Shown here one piece after another: positions 1 to 10,552 of a stretch of 64,000 nt of DNA. The stretch is from Staphylococcus devriesei (GTDB taxonomy: Bacteria > Bacillota > Bacilli > Staphylococcales > Staphylococcaceae). The position numbers were made by a program, and so were the translations under genes. The DNA is taken from positions 19,124-83,123 of the forward strand of contig NZ_PPRG01000031.1 of assembly GCF_002902625.1 (NCBI RefSeq), written 5' to 3'. A model generated the notes under the pieces. It did not search any database and was not told the origin of the DNA. It saw only the letters and a program-made list of their open reading frames with translations. Each line of letters opens with the position of its first letter. The stretch's first letter is position 1.

Positions 1-372
1 CTGTAACGTGCTATGGGCAATTTCAAATGTTTCCATACCGCCAATACCTGAACCAATCCATACACCAATACGGTTTGCAGTATCTTCATTGATAGCTAAT
101 TTCGCATCTTCTACCGCTTGTCTTGCAGCTACAACTGCGTATTGAGTAAAGCGGTCCATGCGACGTGCTTCTTTCTTCTCAATATGGTCTTCAATATTAA
201 AGTCTTTTAATTCACCAGCTAGATGAACGTTATAGCCTTCAGTATCTACACGCGTAATTGTATCAATACCATTAACGCCTTTTAACGCGTTGTCCCAACT
301 TGTCTGGACATCATTTCCGATAGGTGATAATGCACCCATACCTGTAATTACAACTCTTTTATTTTCAGTCAT
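1..372 (-). CDS. fabF: beta-ketoacyl-ACP synthase II, N-terminal part (cut by window edge)
   Basis: Condensing enzyme of type II fatty acid elongation, joining malonyl-ACP to a growing acyl-ACP in the cytoplasm. The ATG at 372 gives [17 protein letters not shown], the typical KAS II N-terminus, and the reading frame stays open to base 1, so 124 codons are visible; the Cys-His-His active site lies outside the window. A GGAGGA ribosome site precedes the start. It follows fabH by 13 bases on the same strand, so the two form the fabHF operon, expected to be controlled by the FapR site upstream of fabH. Confidence 0.95.
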   Translation of the reverse strand, partial: MTENKRVVITGMGALSPIGNDVQTSWDNALKGVNGIDTITRVDTEGYNVHLAGELKDFNIEDHIEKKEARRMDRFTQYAVVAARQAVEDAKLAINEDTANRIGVWIGSGIGGMETFEIAHSTLQ

Positions 373-385
373 ACATTATATCCTC

Positions 386-1327
386 CTATTTACCCCATTT
401 GATAACCATAGCGCCCCAAGTTAGGCCACCACCGAAACCTACTAATACTAAAGTATCGTCGTCTTTAATTTTTCCATTTTCTAATTCTTGTTGAATACTT
501 AAAGGTATTGAAGCTGCAGAAGTGTTACCAAAGCGATTCACAGAAACACTCATTTTTTCTTTTTCTATACCTAATCTTTCACGTGCGGATTCCATAATTC
601 TAATGTTTGCTTGGTGAGGAATAAACATATCAATATCCTCAGATTGTAAACCTGCTTTTTCTACGACGCGTGTAGACGCATTACCCATAATTCTTACAGC
701 AAATTTAAACACTTCACGTCCATTCATTACTAGTTTACCAGTATCTTTGTTCAAGTATAAGTATTTTCCACCTGAACCATCAGATCCCATCTCATAACTA
801 ATAATGCCTCGGCCTTCAGAAACTTCGCCAATCACTACGGCGCCAGCGCCATCGCCGAATAAAACAGCTGTTGAACGATCAGTTAAATCAGTAATCTTAG
901 ATAATTTATCTGCACCTACAACTAAAATATTTTTGTAATCACCTGATTGTATGTATTGTTTTGCTGTAATCATTGAATACATAAATCCTGAACATGCTGC
1001 TAATTGGTCCATTGTTGGTACTTTGTCGGTACCTAATTTATCTTGTAAAATATTCGCAACTGACGGGAATGGTGTGTCCCCAGTAGCTGTTGCAACAATA
1101 ATCATATCTATATCTTTAGGTTCAATACCTGCATCTGCAATAGCTTTTTTACTTGCTTCATAAGCTAAATCAGAAGTATCTTGATCTTCTCTAGCCCAAC
1201 GTCTTTCTTTAATACCAGTCATTTTAGAAATCCATTCATCTGAAGTTTCTAAAAAGCTTTCAAAATAGGCGTTATCTACAACTTTTTCTGGCGCATAAGC
1301 GCCAAATCCTTTTATACCTACGTTCAT
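386..1327 (-). CDS. fabH: beta-ketoacyl-ACP synthase III
   Basis: Starts fatty acid synthesis by condensing acetyl-CoA (or the branched acyl-CoA primers used by staphylococci) with malonyl-ACP. 313 residues, the usual FabH length. The catalytic triad is visible: Cys112 in LAACSGF, His in [10 protein letters not shown], and Asn in [11 protein letters not shown]. The ATG at 1327 has an AAGGTG ribosome site a few bases upstream. First gene of the fabHF operon; a palindromic FapR operator lies 27 bases upstream of the start, so repression relieved by malonyl-CoA is expected. Confidence 0.97.
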   Translation of the reverse strand: MNVGIKGFGAYAPEKVVDNAYFESFLETSDEWISKMTGIKERRWAREDQDTSDLAYEASKKAIADAGIEPKDIDMIIVATATGDTPFPSVANILQDKLGTDKVPTMDQLAACSGFMYSMITAKQYIQSGDYKNILVVGADKLSKITDLTDRSTAVLFGDGAGAVVIGEVSEGRGIISYEMGSDGSGGKYLYLNKDTGKLVMNGREVFKFAVRIMGNASTRVVEKAGLQSEDIDMFIPHQANIRIMESARERLGIEKEKMSVSVNRFGNTSAASIPLSIQQELENGKIKDDDTLVLVGFGGGLTWGAMVIKWGK

Positions 1328-1353
1328 GAACGCACACCTTCTTACTTCATTTT

Positions 1354-1370
1354 TTAATACCAGGTATTAA
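1354..1370. promoter_or_regulatory. FapR operator of fabHF
   Basis: TTAATACCAGGTATTAA is a perfect 17-base palindrome around one central base. It closely matches the known FapR consensus (TTAGTACCTGGTACTAA). It sits just upstream of fabH and overlaps a possible minus-strand -10, with a TTGATA -35-like hexamer at 1388-1393. FapR is the malonyl-CoA-responsive repressor of lipid synthesis in Bacillus and Staphylococcus; control of fabHF by it is known, and its action here is inferred from the motif. Confidence 0.88.
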
Positions 1371-1556
1371 TTTAACACACTTTTTTATATCAACTCAAGT
1401 AGTTACCCTTTCAATATTACGCTTTATTATTGAAAATTAAAAAATATACATGAAGATAAAAATTTAAGACATTTTTGAAACACTTAAATAGTATCCCTAT
1501 ACAAAGAAGATAGTTTACATTAAAATGGAATTATATAAACTATGGAGGTCATTGGT

Positions 1557-1751
1557 ATGAAATACCTAGTAACATTTATTTGGGCATTAATTTTATTGCA
1601 AATGGTGAACTTCGTGCTAAATAGTTTAAACGGTGGCGGTTCATTAAACTTTGTTACACCTATTATTCTAGCAGTAATTTTCACAATATTTATTGCGATT
1701 TTTGGCGCGTTAATTAAACCTAATGATTTTTCCCGCAAAGGTAACAGATAA
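1557..1751 (+). CDS. small two-helix membrane protein, YjzD/DUF2929 family
   Basis: 64 residues with two hydrophobic segments (about residues 3-22 and 31-53) separated by a Gly/Asn-rich turn, ending in a charged tail. The ATG at 1557 is preceded by a strong GGAGGT at 1544-1549, which sets the start downstream of other in-frame codons. It resembles the DUF2929 (YjzD) family, which in Bacillus also lies divergent from or beside fabH, so synteny supports the assignment. Function unknown. A hairpin with a T-run follows at 1777-1825. Confidence 0.8.
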   Translation: MKYLVTFIWALILLQMVNFVLNSLNGGGSLNFVTPIILAVIFTIFIAIFGALIKPNDFSRKGNR

Positions 1752-1776
1752 TTATCTTTTAACTATGTCTTATACT

Positions 1777-1825
1777 ATACACGTTTCAACTTTGAATTAA
1801 TATTCACAGTTGAGCGTGTATTTTT
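1777..1825 (+). terminator. terminator after the DUF2929 gene
   Basis: Inverted repeat ATACACG/CGTGTAT with an inner TCAACT/AGTTGA stem, followed by TTTTTATT. It lies 25 bases after the stop codon. Confidence 0.7.
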
Positions 1826-1836
1826 ATTATAAATAT

Positions 1837-1877
1837 AGCTCTCTTCAAAGTACTTTAAGTCGACTTTGAAGAGAGCT
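1837..1877. terminator. terminator of clpB, probably bidirectional
   Basis: Perfect 15-base arms, AGCTCTCTTCAAAGT and its complement, with an 11-base loop. They lie between the converging DUF2929 gene and clpB and are flanked by T/A-rich runs. Confidence 0.85.
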
Positions 1878-1910
1878 TTTATTCATTTATTCACTTTTTT
1901 GTCTTTAATG

Positions 1911-4520
1911 TTATTCAGTTGCTGGTTGTTGTACATCAAATGTTAAATCTTGTTCTTCATTTAAATCTACGTTGATTGATGTGCCTTCAGCCATATTTTC
2001 TTTAATCATCATACGTGCTAACGGTGTTTCAATTTGTCGTTGAACGAAACGTTTTAATGGTCTTGCACCAAATTGTGGTTCGTAAGCTTCTTCACCTAAC
2101 CATTTTTTAGCTTCATCTGAAACTTTGATTGAAATACGTTGATCCATTAAACGTATATTTAGTTGAGTTAAGATTTTATCGACAATCATGCTCATATCAT
2201 TTACTGATAATGGTCTAAATAAGACGATATCATCCATACGGTTTAAGATTTCAGGTTTAAAGAATGCGTGTAAGCTATCCATGACTGCTTTTTCAGTATC
2301 ATCTGTAATTTCACCAGTATCTTTAACATTTTCAAGAAGTACTTGTGACCCGATGTTACTTGTCATAATAATAATCGTATTTTTGAAGTCTACACTACGA
2401 CCTTTAGAATCTGTCAAACGTCCTTCGTCTAGAATTTGTAGTAACACGTTGAAAACGTCACTGTGCGCTTTTTCAACTTCGTCTAATAAGATTACTGAAT
2501 AAGGATTACGTCTAACCGCTTCAGTTAATTGACCACCTTCATCATGGCCTACATAACCTGGAGGCGCTCCAATCAATCTAGACACAGAATGTTTTTCCAT
2601 ATATTCACTCATGTCTATTCGAATCATGTGTTTTTCGGAATCAAATAATGATGCAGCGAGTGATTTAGCTAATTCAGTTTTACCTACACCAGTCGGTCCA
2701 AGGAATAAGAAACTGCCAATTGGTCTATTAGGATCTTTAATACCAGCACGCGCTCTTACGACGGCGTCAGAAACTAAATCAACTGCTTTATCTTGTCCTA
2801 CTACACGTTCATGTAGGATATCACCTAAGTTGAGTAGTTTTTCTCTTTCTGTTTCAACTAATTTAGATACTGGAATTCCTGTCCATTGACTAACGATATC
2901 GCCAATTTCTTCATCAGATACAACTTCGCGAATCATACGTTCACTGTCGCCTTGTTCGTCTTGATACGCCTCTTCAAATTCTTTTAATTCTTTCTCTAAT
3001 TGAGGAATCGTACCATATTGTAATTCAGCTGCTTTTTCAAGATTACCTTCTGTTTGTGCATCCTCTAAAGCTTGACGACTGCGGTCCAACTCGGCGCGTT
3101 TTTCTTGTACTTTAGCAATTTTTTCTTTTTCTTGTTCTACACGAGATTGTAATGCGCTTTGTTTTTCCTTTTCATTTGAAAGCTCTTCTTGAAGTTCTTC
3201 AAGACGTAGTTTACTAGCATTGTCAGATTCATTTTTCAATGCACTTTCTTCAATTTCTAATTGCATGACACGTCGATTGACTTGGTCTAATTCAGTTGGA
3301 TTTGAACCCATTTCTGTACGAATAGTTGCACAAGCTTGGTCTACTAAGTCGATTGCTTTATCAGGTAAAAATCTATCTGTAATATAGCGGTCTGATAATT
3401 CAGCAGCTGCTACTAATGCACGGTCTTGAATACGTACACCGTGGTATACTTCATAACGTTCTTTTAATCCACGTAAGATAGAAATTGTATCTTCTACATC
3501 TGGTTCACTTACGCCTACTTTTTGGAAACGACGTTCTAATGCTGAATCTTTTTCAATATATTCACGATATTCATTGAGTGTTGTTGCACCGATACAGTGT
3601 AATTCACCACGTGCTAACATTGGTTTTAACATATTACCTGCATCCATAGCGCCATCTGTTTTACCAGCACCTACTAACATATGAATTTCATCGATGAATA
3701 AGATAATACGTCCATCTGCTTCTTTAACTTCTTTAAGCACAGCTTTTAAACGTTCTTCAAACTCACCTCTAAATTTTGCACCAGCAACTAAAGCACTTAA
3801 ATCTAATTCAAAGATAGTTTTATCTAATAAAGATTCTGGTACGTCTTTACGTACAATACGTTGAGCTAAGCCTTCGACGATAGCCGTTTTACCTACACCA
3901 GGTTCCCCAATTAATACTGGGTTATTTTTTGTTTTACGACTTAAAATTCTAATCGTATTGCGAATTTCTTCATCTCTACCGATAACAGGGTCCATTTTGC
4001 CTTGGCGAACTTCTTCTACTAAGTCACGGCCATATTTTTCTAATGCTTCATAGTTTACTTCTGGATTTTGTGAAGTCACATGATTTCCCCCTCTAACTTT
4101 AGTAATAATTTCTTTAACAACTTCCGCTTTATTTCCGACATATTGTTGAGTTGTTTCATCAATGTCCATTGCAGCACGCAAGATATGTTCCATTGAAATA
4201 TATTGATCTTCGTAATCATTCATATACGATTCTGCTTTATTTAATAACTCATTTGCTTTTTGACTAATATATTGTCCATATTGAACATTATCACCTTGTA
4301 CTGAAGGATAATTTTTTAATTTATTAGTGTAAGCTTGATTTAATTCTTCAGTATCGATATTTGCACGTTCTAATATACTTTTAAATAAACTATCACTTTC
4401 ATCTAATGTGCCTTTTAATATGGCTTCAACTTCAATGTTTTGTAATTCATGTTCTTTACTAAGTTCAACTGCCTTTTGTAAAGCACTTTGAACGGTATAT
4501 GTCATTTGATTAATATCCAC
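1911..4520 (-). CDS. clpB: ATP-dependent disaggregase ClpB
   Basis: Hsp100 chaperone that, with DnaK, pulls polypeptides out of aggregates. N-terminal Clp repeats (about 1-150), AAA1 with Walker A GEPGVGKT, the coiled-coil middle domain (about 400-520, rich in Glu/Lys/Leu) and AAA2 with GPTGVGKT are all present. It lacks the ClpP-binding IGL loop of ClpC/ClpX as far as I can see. I chose the GTG at 4520 (869 residues, MDINQMTY), six bases after AGGGGTG; the GTG at 4529 would overlap the ribosome site. Alone in its operon, with a CtsR operator on its promoter, so it should be heat and stress induced. Confidence 0.96.
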   Translation of the reverse strand: MDINQMTYTVQSALQKAVELSKEHELQNIEVEAILKGTLDESDSLFKSILERANIDTEELNQAYTNKLKNYPSVQGDNVQYGQYISQKANELLNKAESYMNDYEDQYISMEHILRAAMDIDETTQQYVGNKAEVVKEIITKVRGGNHVTSQNPEVNYEALEKYGRDLVEEVRQGKMDPVIGRDEEIRNTIRILSRKTKNNPVLIGEPGVGKTAIVEGLAQRIVRKDVPESLLDKTIFELDLSALVAGAKFRGEFEERLKAVLKEVKEADGRIILFIDEIHMLVGAGKTDGAMDAGNMLKPMLARGELHCIGATTLNEYREYIEKDSALERRFQKVGVSEPDVEDTISILRGLKERYEVYHGVRIQDRALVAAAELSDRYITDRFLPDKAIDLVDQACATIRTEMGSNPTELDQVNRRVMQLEIEESALKNESDNASKLRLEELQEELSNEKEKQSALQSRVEQEKEKIAKVQEKRAELDRSRQALEDAQTEGNLEKAAELQYGTIPQLEKELKEFEEAYQDEQGDSERMIREVVSDEEIGDIVSQWTGIPVSKLVETEREKLLNLGDILHERVVGQDKAVDLVSDAVVRARAGIKDPNRPIGSFLFLGPTGVGKTELAKSLAASLFDSEKHMIRIDMSEYMEKHSVSRLIGAPPGYVGHDEGGQLTEAVRRNPYSVILLDEVEKAHSDVFNVLLQILDEGRLTDSKGRSVDFKNTIIIMTSNIGSQVLLENVKDTGEITDDTEKAVMDSLHAFFKPEILNRMDDIVLFRPLSVNDMSMIVDKILTQLNIRLMDQRISIKVSDEAKKWLGEEAYEPQFGARPLKRFVQRQIETPLARMMIKENMAEGTSINVDLNEEQDLTFDVQQPATE

Positions 4521-4574
4521 ATTTGTCACCCCTACTTATTTGATAAGAGCCAGGCCAAATACTTCTTTTTTGAC

Positions 4575-4591
4575 TTTGACTTTCTTTGACC
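4575..4591 (-). promoter_or_regulatory. CtsR operator of clpB
   Basis: On the minus strand the site reads GGTCAAAGAAAGTCAAA, an exact fit to the CtsR heptad pair (RGTCAAA-NAN-RGTCAAA). A further overlapping GTCAAA half follows directly and another TTTGACT half lies at 4613-4619. The position just downstream of the -10 would block transcription until CtsR is inactivated by heat. Confidence 0.9.
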
Positions 4592-4599
4592 TTAAATAT

Positions 4600-4628
4600 A
4601 TTATAATCCCTATTTGACTATTAAGCAA
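4600..4628 (-). promoter_or_regulatory. sigma-A promoter of clpB
   Basis: On the minus strand, TTGCTT (4628-4623), a 17-base spacer, then TATAAT (4605-4600). The CtsR site follows about nine bases downstream. The remaining part of the roughly 400-base gap between clpB and the next gene holds the terminator at 4796-4844 and nothing else I recognise. Confidence 0.75.
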
Positions 4629-4795
4629 CAATTATACTTAACTTTTTAAGTTAATTTGTCCAAAGCCCAAAGCCTACTATGACAACATTTTAATTACTAT
4701 TACTTAAAATATTTATCACGCTTACACTTATTTTAAACATCAAACTTATTGATATTTTCAGATATTATGGTCAAACATTTTATAATTAAAAATAA

Positions 4796-4844
4796 GAGCA
4801 AGACTGAAATCGAATTAAATTTTTCAGATTTCGTTGCCTTGCTC
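4796..4844 (-). terminator. terminator of the OatA-like gene
   Basis: Imperfect arms GAGCAAG...GAAATC and GATTTC...CTTGCTC, followed on the minus strand by a T-rich stretch. The layout resembles the staphylococcal intergenic hairpins seen elsewhere in the window. Confidence 0.65.
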
Positions 4845-4929
4845 CTACAAAACTTGATTAGACTCGACTAGAAAAAGCACTTAAAAGCGGTACAACTTTT
4901 GGGGTTCAGTACATTTTCCCTAGTCACTT

Positions 4930-6756
4930 TTATTTATTTTTCTTATTATTTTTGATTGTCTTAATAATTTCATCTGACAATGCTCGAACGCCACTATTTT
5001 CTAAATGAATACCATCTGATGCGAAATATTCAGAATGTCCTTCTGAACGTTTATACCAGTCAACTAATGTAACGTTTTTATGCTTTTTAGTAGCATTAGC
5101 AAGATGTTTATTAACATCATCTTGCCAGTCACGTGGTACACGTGTATTCACTAAATAGATTTGAGCATCTCCAAATTTACTAATAAGTTGATTCAACTCA
5201 TCTTCGGAGAAGTCCCCATTTGTTCCAAGTTCTAATACCACTTGATCTGATGGTTTATTATAATTTGAATAATTACTAGCTATAGTTAAAGCTTCTTGTA
5301 AATGACGTCCAACCTTACCATCGATAGTTGCTTTAGGTGCTCGTGATTTGAATGTTTCACCAATATCTACCATTACCGAATCACCTATTAATAATGGACT
5401 AATGTTAGTATCAACTTGGTCTTTAGTCTTGCTTTCACTTGTTGAACCATCAAGATGAATGTTTTCGCCAGGCATCATTCTTACCAAATATTTATCTACT
5501 TCTTCTGTATTAAATGAATTTGCCTTGTTGTCAATTTCATCTTTTCCAAAACGGTCAAATACCCCAACAAATATCAATAATAACGGTAGAGCTACGACAA
5601 TAGCCACAATTGTTCTAATGAATTTAGGACGTTGTAATCGATTGAATGAAAATGCTTTAAACCCTTCTTTTCTAAATGGTGTTTCAACATAGCGGTAAGA
5701 TAACTCGGCAAATAAGACAGTTAATATAATATCAACTATATACACATAGGCTGGTATCTGACCATCTATGAAATGGATATGTATAAAACTGATAACTGCA
5801 AAGTGCCATAAGTATAAACTATATGAACGTTGCCCAATATAGACAAAGACTGGATTCCCAATTAATTTAGCTAATAAGCTCGTTGGATGAACAACACTTG
5901 CAATAACAAATAATGTCATTCCTGATATTAAATAAAAACCACCGTTATAAATCCAAGCGCTACTATCACTGACTGTAAAGAACAGAAGAATTAATGTAAT
6001 TAATCCTATAATTCCTATGCCATCGATAGCACGCTGTAAGACAACTGGAGGGTTTGCTTTCAGCTTAAAAGGTGGCCATATAAACGCTAAAATTACACCG
6101 AGTAATAATGTTTGTAAGCGTGTGTCTGTTCCGAAGTACACACGTGAATAGCCAATATTAGGTTGTGAAATAATTACCATCGCTAATAATGAAACAAGCG
6201 AAATAATCCAAAAGATCAGGGTAACATTTCGATATTTTTTAATTGTTAATAATAAAATAACTAACACGAATGGAAAGAATAAATAAAACTGTTCTTCTAT
6301 TGCAAGTGACCATAAGTGTTTTAAAGGCATAAACGAAAATTGTTCAAAGTAATTTACATCTTTAGCAATATACCACCAGTTTGAGACGTAAAATAACGCT
6401 GCTAGAATATCGTGCTTCACCCGTACAATTTGTTGTGGCTCAAAGATTAATGTAGCAATGCCGACTACCATTAAGAGCGTGACAACTGCTGGAAGTAATC
6501 GTTTAATTCGTCGTATCCAAAATTGTCTAAGATTAATAATTCCTTTTTCTTCGTATTCCTTTAATAGTAAACTTGTAATTAAGTATCCCGAAATGACAAA
6601 AAATGTATCTACGCCTATGAAGCCGCCCGTTAGCCATCTTCTATTGAGATGATAGATGATGATACCTAACACAGCAATAGCTCTTAAGCCATCTAAGCCA
6701 GGCATATAACGCATTTTCGTTTTGCGATGCTTCCCTCTTTTTAATTCCTGTGTCAT
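4930..6756 (-). CDS. OatA-like membrane acyltransferase with C-terminal SGNH domain
   Basis: 608 residues. An acyltransferase-3 domain with about ten membrane helices (roughly 20-390; GLDGLRAIAVLGIIIYH and FIGVDTFFVISGYLI near the start) is fused to an extracellular SGNH hydrolase-like domain (about 440-600) with GDSV, GTNGDF and DGIH blocks carrying the Ser, Asp and His. This is the architecture and length of OatA, which O-acetylates peptidoglycan MurNAc and gives lysozyme resistance. Staphylococci carry an OatA paralogue beside clpB whose acceptor may differ, so I do not assign oatA. Single-gene unit with its own terminator. Confidence 0.85.
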   Translation of the reverse strand: MTQELKRGKHRKTKMRYMPGLDGLRAIAVLGIIIYHLNRRWLTGGFIGVDTFFVISGYLITSLLLKEYEEKGIINLRQFWIRRIKRLLPAVVTLLMVVGIATLIFEPQQIVRVKHDILAALFYVSNWWYIAKDVNYFEQFSFMPLKHLWSLAIEEQFYLFFPFVLVILLLTIKKYRNVTLIFWIISLVSLLAMVIISQPNIGYSRVYFGTDTRLQTLLLGVILAFIWPPFKLKANPPVVLQRAIDGIGIIGLITLILLFFTVSDSSAWIYNGGFYLISGMTLFVIASVVHPTSLLAKLIGNPVFVYIGQRSYSLYLWHFAVISFIHIHFIDGQIPAYVYIVDIILTVLFAELSYRYVETPFRKEGFKAFSFNRLQRPKFIRTIVAIVVALPLLLIFVGVFDRFGKDEIDNKANSFNTEEVDKYLVRMMPGENIHLDGSTSESKTKDQVDTNISPLLIGDSVMVDIGETFKSRAPKATIDGKVGRHLQEALTIASNYSNYNKPSDQVVLELGTNGDFSEDELNQLISKFGDAQIYLVNTRVPRDWQDDVNKHLANATKKHKNVTLVDWYKRSEGHSEYFASDGIHLENSGVRALSDEIIKTIKNNKKNK

Positions 6757-7035
6757 TGTTCACATTCTTTCCCTATAATAATAAATTTCAAATAAATTCA
6801 TTAAATATAAAAGTGTTGAAAATCATGATAAAACGAGAGCCGATGATTAACAATATGAATGAAAATAATTCACTCTATAATCTATGTTAAATTTAATCAA
6901 TATAAGTCTTATGTATTTTAGTATAACGCATAATCAAATTCAAATTGTATTACAATTATGTCATGTTAATAGGTCACTTTGTCACGTGCTATTTTTATTT
7001 AGAGGAGATAATTATAATTTTTTTCTAAAAATAAA
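6757..7035. other. intergenic region upstream of the acyltransferase, no gene seen
   Basis: Very AT-rich. It should hold the promoter of the minus-strand acyltransferase gene, but I cannot single out a convincing -35/-10 pair. No RNA gene or repeat is recognised. Confidence 0.5.
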
Positions 7036-7068
7036 AACAATAGCACAACGAAAGTGTGTACTATTGTT
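7036..7068 (-). terminator. terminator of sufT
   Basis: Arms AACAATAG and CTATTGTT with inner CACA/TGTG pairing; on the minus strand a TTTATTTTT run follows. Confidence 0.75.
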
Positions 7069-7082
7069 TATATAGTGATAGC

Positions 7083-7391
7083 TTAACCTACGCCTAAAGC
7101 TATTTTAGCGTATCTTGACATCATGTCTTTATTCCAAGGTGGATTCCAAACAATATTGACTTCTGTATCCTGAATCTCAGGAATTTCTGCTAATACCGTT
7201 TTAATCTGGTCGATGATTTGGGGTCCAAGTGGACAACCCATTGATGTTAATGTCATTTCAACTGTACATATACCATCATCATCTACATTCACTTTATATA
7301 CTAAACCTAAATTAACAATATCAATTCCTAATTCAGGGTCAATTACCATTTCAAGCGCACCTAGGATACTGTCTTTTAAAGCCTCTTCCAT
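7083..7391 (-). CDS. sufT: MIP18/DUF59-family Fe-S assembly factor SufT
   Basis: 102 residues from the ATG at 7391 (MEEALKDSILGAL), which has GAGGTG at the right distance; an upstream GTG in frame overlaps the ribosome site and is rejected. A single FeS_assembly_P (DUF59) domain with the conserved DPELGIDIVNLGLVY and TSMGCPLG, including the conserved Cys. In S. aureus the homologue at this locus is SufT, an auxiliary factor that helps load Fe-S clusters when demand is high. It lies apart from the suf operon but in the same window as sufA, nfu and lipA. Confidence 0.85.
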   Translation of the reverse strand: MEEALKDSILGALEMVIDPELGIDIVNLGLVYKVNVDDDGICTVEMTLTSMGCPLGPQIIDQIKTVLAEIPEIQDTEVNIVWNPPWNKDMMSRYAKIALGVG

Positions 7392-7509
7392 TAGTATCAC
7401 CTCTCAATACTTATCTTACACTAATATATCAAATATCCGACAAAACGCCAATAAAATGCTATGATACAACTAAATAAGAAAATTGATGAAAAGTAACAAG
7501 GAGAAACTT

Positions 7510-8334
7510 ATGGAACCTTATTTAATTTGTCTAGATTTAGACGGAACGTTATTAAATGATGATAAAGAAATTAATGTTTATACAAAACAAGTTTTAACAA
7601 CATTGAAAAAACAAGGCCATCAAATTATGATTGCAACTGGTCGCCCATACCGTGCTAGTCAAATTTACTATCACGAACTAGATATGAATACGCCAATTGT
7701 CAATTTTAATGGTGCCTATGTCCATCATCCAAAATCAGATGATTTCGAAACAACTCATGAAGTATTAGACGTTGATTTAGCTAGAAATATGATAGAAATG
7801 CTTCAAAAAGCAAATGTTACTAACATTATTGCTGAAGTTCGAGATCATGTATTTATTAATAGTCATGACCCCCGCCTCTTTGAAGGCTTCTCAATGGGCA
7901 ATCCTAAAATAGAAACAGGTAATCTACTGGAAGGTTTAAATGAAGCGCCAACTTCTATCTTAGTAGAAGCAGAAGAAGTTAATATTCCTCGTCTTAAACA
8001 AATGTTGACGCGTTTTTATGCGGAAAATATTGAACATCGTCGTTGGGGCGCTCCGTTCCCGGTTATTGAAATCGTCAAACGTGGCATAAGTAAAGCACGA
8101 GGTATCGACCATGTAAAAGATTACTTGAATATTGATTCATCTCGTATTATTGCATTCGGCGATGAAGATAATGATATTGAAATGATTAAATATGCTAAAT
8201 ATGGTATCGCAATGGAGAACGGTCTTGATGAATTGAAACATATTGCTAACCACATTACATTTTCTAACAATGAAGATGGCATCGGCCGTTATCTTAACGA
8301 TTTCTTTAAACTTAATATACCTTACAAAGGATAA
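7510..8334 (+). CDS. Cof-type HAD-IIB phosphatase
   Basis: 274 residues from the ATG at 7510, chosen because AAGGAG at 7498-7503 precedes it. HAD motif I DLDGTLL near the N-terminus, motif II in MIATGRPYR, and motif IV GDEDND near the C-terminus, with the large C2 cap between, define the Cof/YidA subfamily. These dephosphorylate small phosphorylated metabolites, often sugar phosphates or FMN/PLP; the substrate here cannot be told. It is followed by cdr 85 bases downstream in the same direction with no terminator between, so the two may be co-transcribed. Confidence 0.88.
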   Translation: MEPYLICLDLDGTLLNDDKEINVYTKQVLTTLKKQGHQIMIATGRPYRASQIYYHELDMNTPIVNFNGAYVHHPKSDDFETTHEVLDVDLARNMIEMLQKANVTNIIAEVRDHVFINSHDPRLFEGFSMGNPKIETGNLLEGLNEAPTSILVEAEEVNIPRLKQMLTRFYAENIEHRRWGAPFPVIEIVKRGISKARGIDHVKDYLNIDSSRIIAFGDEDNDIEMIKYAKYGIAMENGLDELKHIANHITFSNNEDGIGRYLNDFFKLNIPYKG

Positions 8335-8419
8335 ACCAAGTTCTAGAGGTGAGAATAACACTTTAACTAATATGCACGCTCACCTCTTTTTAATGATAGA
8401 TAATTATGGAGGATTGTAT

Positions 8420-9742
8420 ATGAATAAGATTATAGTCGTCGGAGCAGTCGCAGGTGGCGCTACTTGTGCCAGCCAAATACGTCGTCTTGATAAAGAAAGC
8501 GAAATTATAATTTTTGAAAAGGATCGCGATATGAGTTTTGCCAATTGTGGCTTACCTTACTATATCGGTCAAGTTATTACAGAACGAGATAAACTCCTAC
8601 CAATCACCCCAGAAACGTTTAAAAATAAAAAAGATATTACAGTGAAAACATATCATGAAGTAATTGAAATTAACGATAGCAAACAAACTGTAACCGTATT
8701 AAATCGCCAAACTAATGAGAAATTTGAAGAAACTTACGATAAATTAATATTAAGTCCTGGCGCTAGCGCTAATACTTTAGGTTTCGAAAGCGACATGATA
8801 TTCACTTTAAGAAATATGGAAGATACCGATGCTATTGATCAATATATTAATAAACATCAAGCTAAAAAAGCACTAGTTGTAGGTGCCGGCTATATTTCAT
8901 TAGAAGTGTTGGAGAATCTTTATCATCGTGGCTTAGATGTGACATTGATTCATCGTTCTGAAAGTGTGAATAAACTAATGGACCAAGATATGAATCAAGC
9001 TATCTTTGATGAATTAAATAACCGCAATATTACTTATCGCTTAAATGAAGAAATAACAAAGGTCGAAGGACATACAGTGACATTTAAATCTGGTATTCAA
9101 GAAGATTACGACTTAATTGTCGAAGGTGTTGGAACACATCCTAATTCAAACTTTATTCAATCATCAAATATTAAGTTAGATGAAAAAGGTTTCATACCTG
9201 TGAACGACAAATTTGAAACAAACATACCTAACATTTATGCATTAGGCGATGTGATTAGTTCATTTTATCGTCATGTAGATTTAAAAGCACAAGTGCCTTT
9301 AGCTTGGGGTGCTCATCGTGGTGCTAGTGTGATAGCTGAACAATTTGCAGGCAATCAAAACATCACTTTTAAAGGATATCTTGGAGCAAATATTGTAAAA
9401 TTCTTTGATTATACATTTTCAAGTGTTGGTGTGAAACCTTCTGAATTAAATCAGTTTGATTATAAAATGGTGGAAGTAACTTCAGGTGCTCATGCCGGTT
9501 ATTACCCTGGAAATAGTGATATACATTTACGTGTTTACTTTAATAAAGATGATCGTCAACTTTTACGTGCTGCAGCAGTAGGTAAAGAAGGCGTAGATAA
9601 ACGCATTGATGTATTAACAATGGCAATGATGAATGGTATGACAGTTGATGAACTTACAGAATTTGAAGTCGCTTATGCCCCACCATATAGCCATCCTAAA
9701 GATTTAATCAATATGATAGGTTATAAGTCACGCGATTTGTAA
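8420..9742 (+). CDS. cdr: coenzyme A disulfide reductase
   Basis: Flavoprotein that reduces CoA disulfide with NADPH, keeping CoASH as the main small thiol in staphylococci, which lack glutathione. 440 residues from the ATG at 8420, with GGAGG at 8408-8412. It shows the FAD fold [10 protein letters not shown], the single redox-active Cys43 in [10 protein letters not shown], a second Rossmann GAGYIS for NADPH, and the C-terminal dimer-interface Tyr residues (AGYYPGN). The longer upstream frame has no ribosome site and is rejected. Ends at a strong terminator. Confidence 0.95.
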   Translation: MNKIIVVGAVAGGATCASQIRRLDKESEIIIFEKDRDMSFANCGLPYYIGQVITERDKLLPITPETFKNKKDITVKTYHEVIEINDSKQTVTVLNRQTNEKFEETYDKLILSPGASANTLGFESDMIFTLRNMEDTDAIDQYINKHQAKKALVVGAGYISLEVLENLYHRGLDVTLIHRSESVNKLMDQDMNQAIFDELNNRNITYRLNEEITKVEGHTVTFKSGIQEDYDLIVEGVGTHPNSNFIQSSNIKLDEKGFIPVNDKFETNIPNIYALGDVISSFYRHVDLKAQVPLAWGAHRGASVIAEQFAGNQNITFKGYLGANIVKFFDYTFSSVGVKPSELNQFDYKMVEVTSGAHAGYYPGNSDIHLRVYFNKDDRQLLRAAAVGKEGVDKRIDVLTMAMMNGMTVDELTEFEVAYAPPYSHPKDLINMIGYKSRDL

Positions 9743-9805
9743 AAAATCTTCTATACTAAATCAAATCGATTTTTATCACTCTAATTTGACAGAAAAGCAA
9801 AAAAT

Positions 9806-9863
9806 AAACTCGAGCGTGTGAGAAGGAAATCCTTAGATGGACGTTTCTCACACGTTCGAGTTT
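9806..9863. terminator. bidirectional terminator between cdr and the UPF0344 gene
   Basis: Arms of 18 bases (AAACTCGAGCGTGTGAGA and its near-complement, one mismatch) with A-run and T-run flanks serving both converging genes. Confidence 0.9.
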
Positions 9864-9885
9864 TTACTTGTTTATTTTAATGCGT

Positions 9886-10287
9886 CTAACCTAGGCCAAA
9901 CATTTTCGTTAGTGGTCCCCAAGGTAGAATAACGCCTAATAACATTGTAATAATGATTAAGACGATGGTTGTCCAGAATAAACCGTGACTTGCTTCGTGT
10001 TTCTTTCTTTTCGCAATCGATACTTCCATAAGTGCGACTACGGCAAGGCCACATAACATTTTCAATGTTAATAGCATGTGGTTGCCTCCACCACCATGAC
10101 TAGCGGCGATAAATTCTTGAATTAAAATCCAAAAACCTGAGAATAGTGTTAATAACATAAAGACTCTTAACGCCATTTGTAAAGGTTTGAACATAGGTGT
10201 TGGACCTTGAGATTTAGAAATGTGTAAGAAAGCAATTACGTATAACACAATTGTTAATACCCAACTTAATATATGCATATGTAACAA
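9886..10287 (-). CDS. small polytopic membrane protein, UPF0344/YisL (DUF1516)
   Basis: 133 residues with four predicted helices (about 3-22, 38-58, 70-90, 103-122) and the family N-terminus [21 protein letters not shown] Gly/His stretch (HGGGGNH) lies between helices two and three. It has the length and syntenic place of staphylococcal UPF0344 proteins. Function unknown. Single gene ending at the shared terminator. Confidence 0.85.
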   Translation of the reverse strand: MLHMHILSWVLTIVLYVIAFLHISKSQGPTPMFKPLQMALRVFMLLTLFSGFWILIQEFIAASHGGGGNHMLLTLKMLCGLAVVALMEVSIAKRKKHEASHGLFWTTIVLIIITMLLGVILPWGPLTKMFGLG

Positions 10288-10500
10288 GACCGAATTCCCC
10301 CAATACTTATAATTTCATTTCACCTATTTATCATAACATATACGACTTTTATAAAGATTAAAAATTTCAAAATAAGAAAATGCCACTAATAATCTAATGA
10401 AACTTCAATGATTTTGTTCTCCTAACTACTAAAAGTAACTAGAAATGAATCAAGTAGGATTTTAACTCATATTCATTTCCATCTATTACTACATAAACTA

Positions 10501-10536
10501 AAAGACTGAAACATTTATAGAAATGTCCCAGCCTTT
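10501..10536 (-). terminator. terminator of the FAH-family gene
   Basis: Imperfect hairpin AAAGACTGAAACATTT / AAATGTCCCAGCCTTT just after the stop codon; the T-run is short. Confidence 0.55.
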
Positions 10537-10552
10537 AAATTAATCATTCGAA

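Noticed and set aside
951..1163. Plus-strand frame inside fabH
   Set aside because: Shadow of the fabH coding sequence with no start signal; the same holds for the other antisense frames in clpB, addA, argG, gluD, rocD and lipA.
4520..4529. ClpB start at 4529
   Set aside because: That GTG overlaps the ribosome site; the GTG at 4520 has correct spacing and gives the family N-terminus MDIN.
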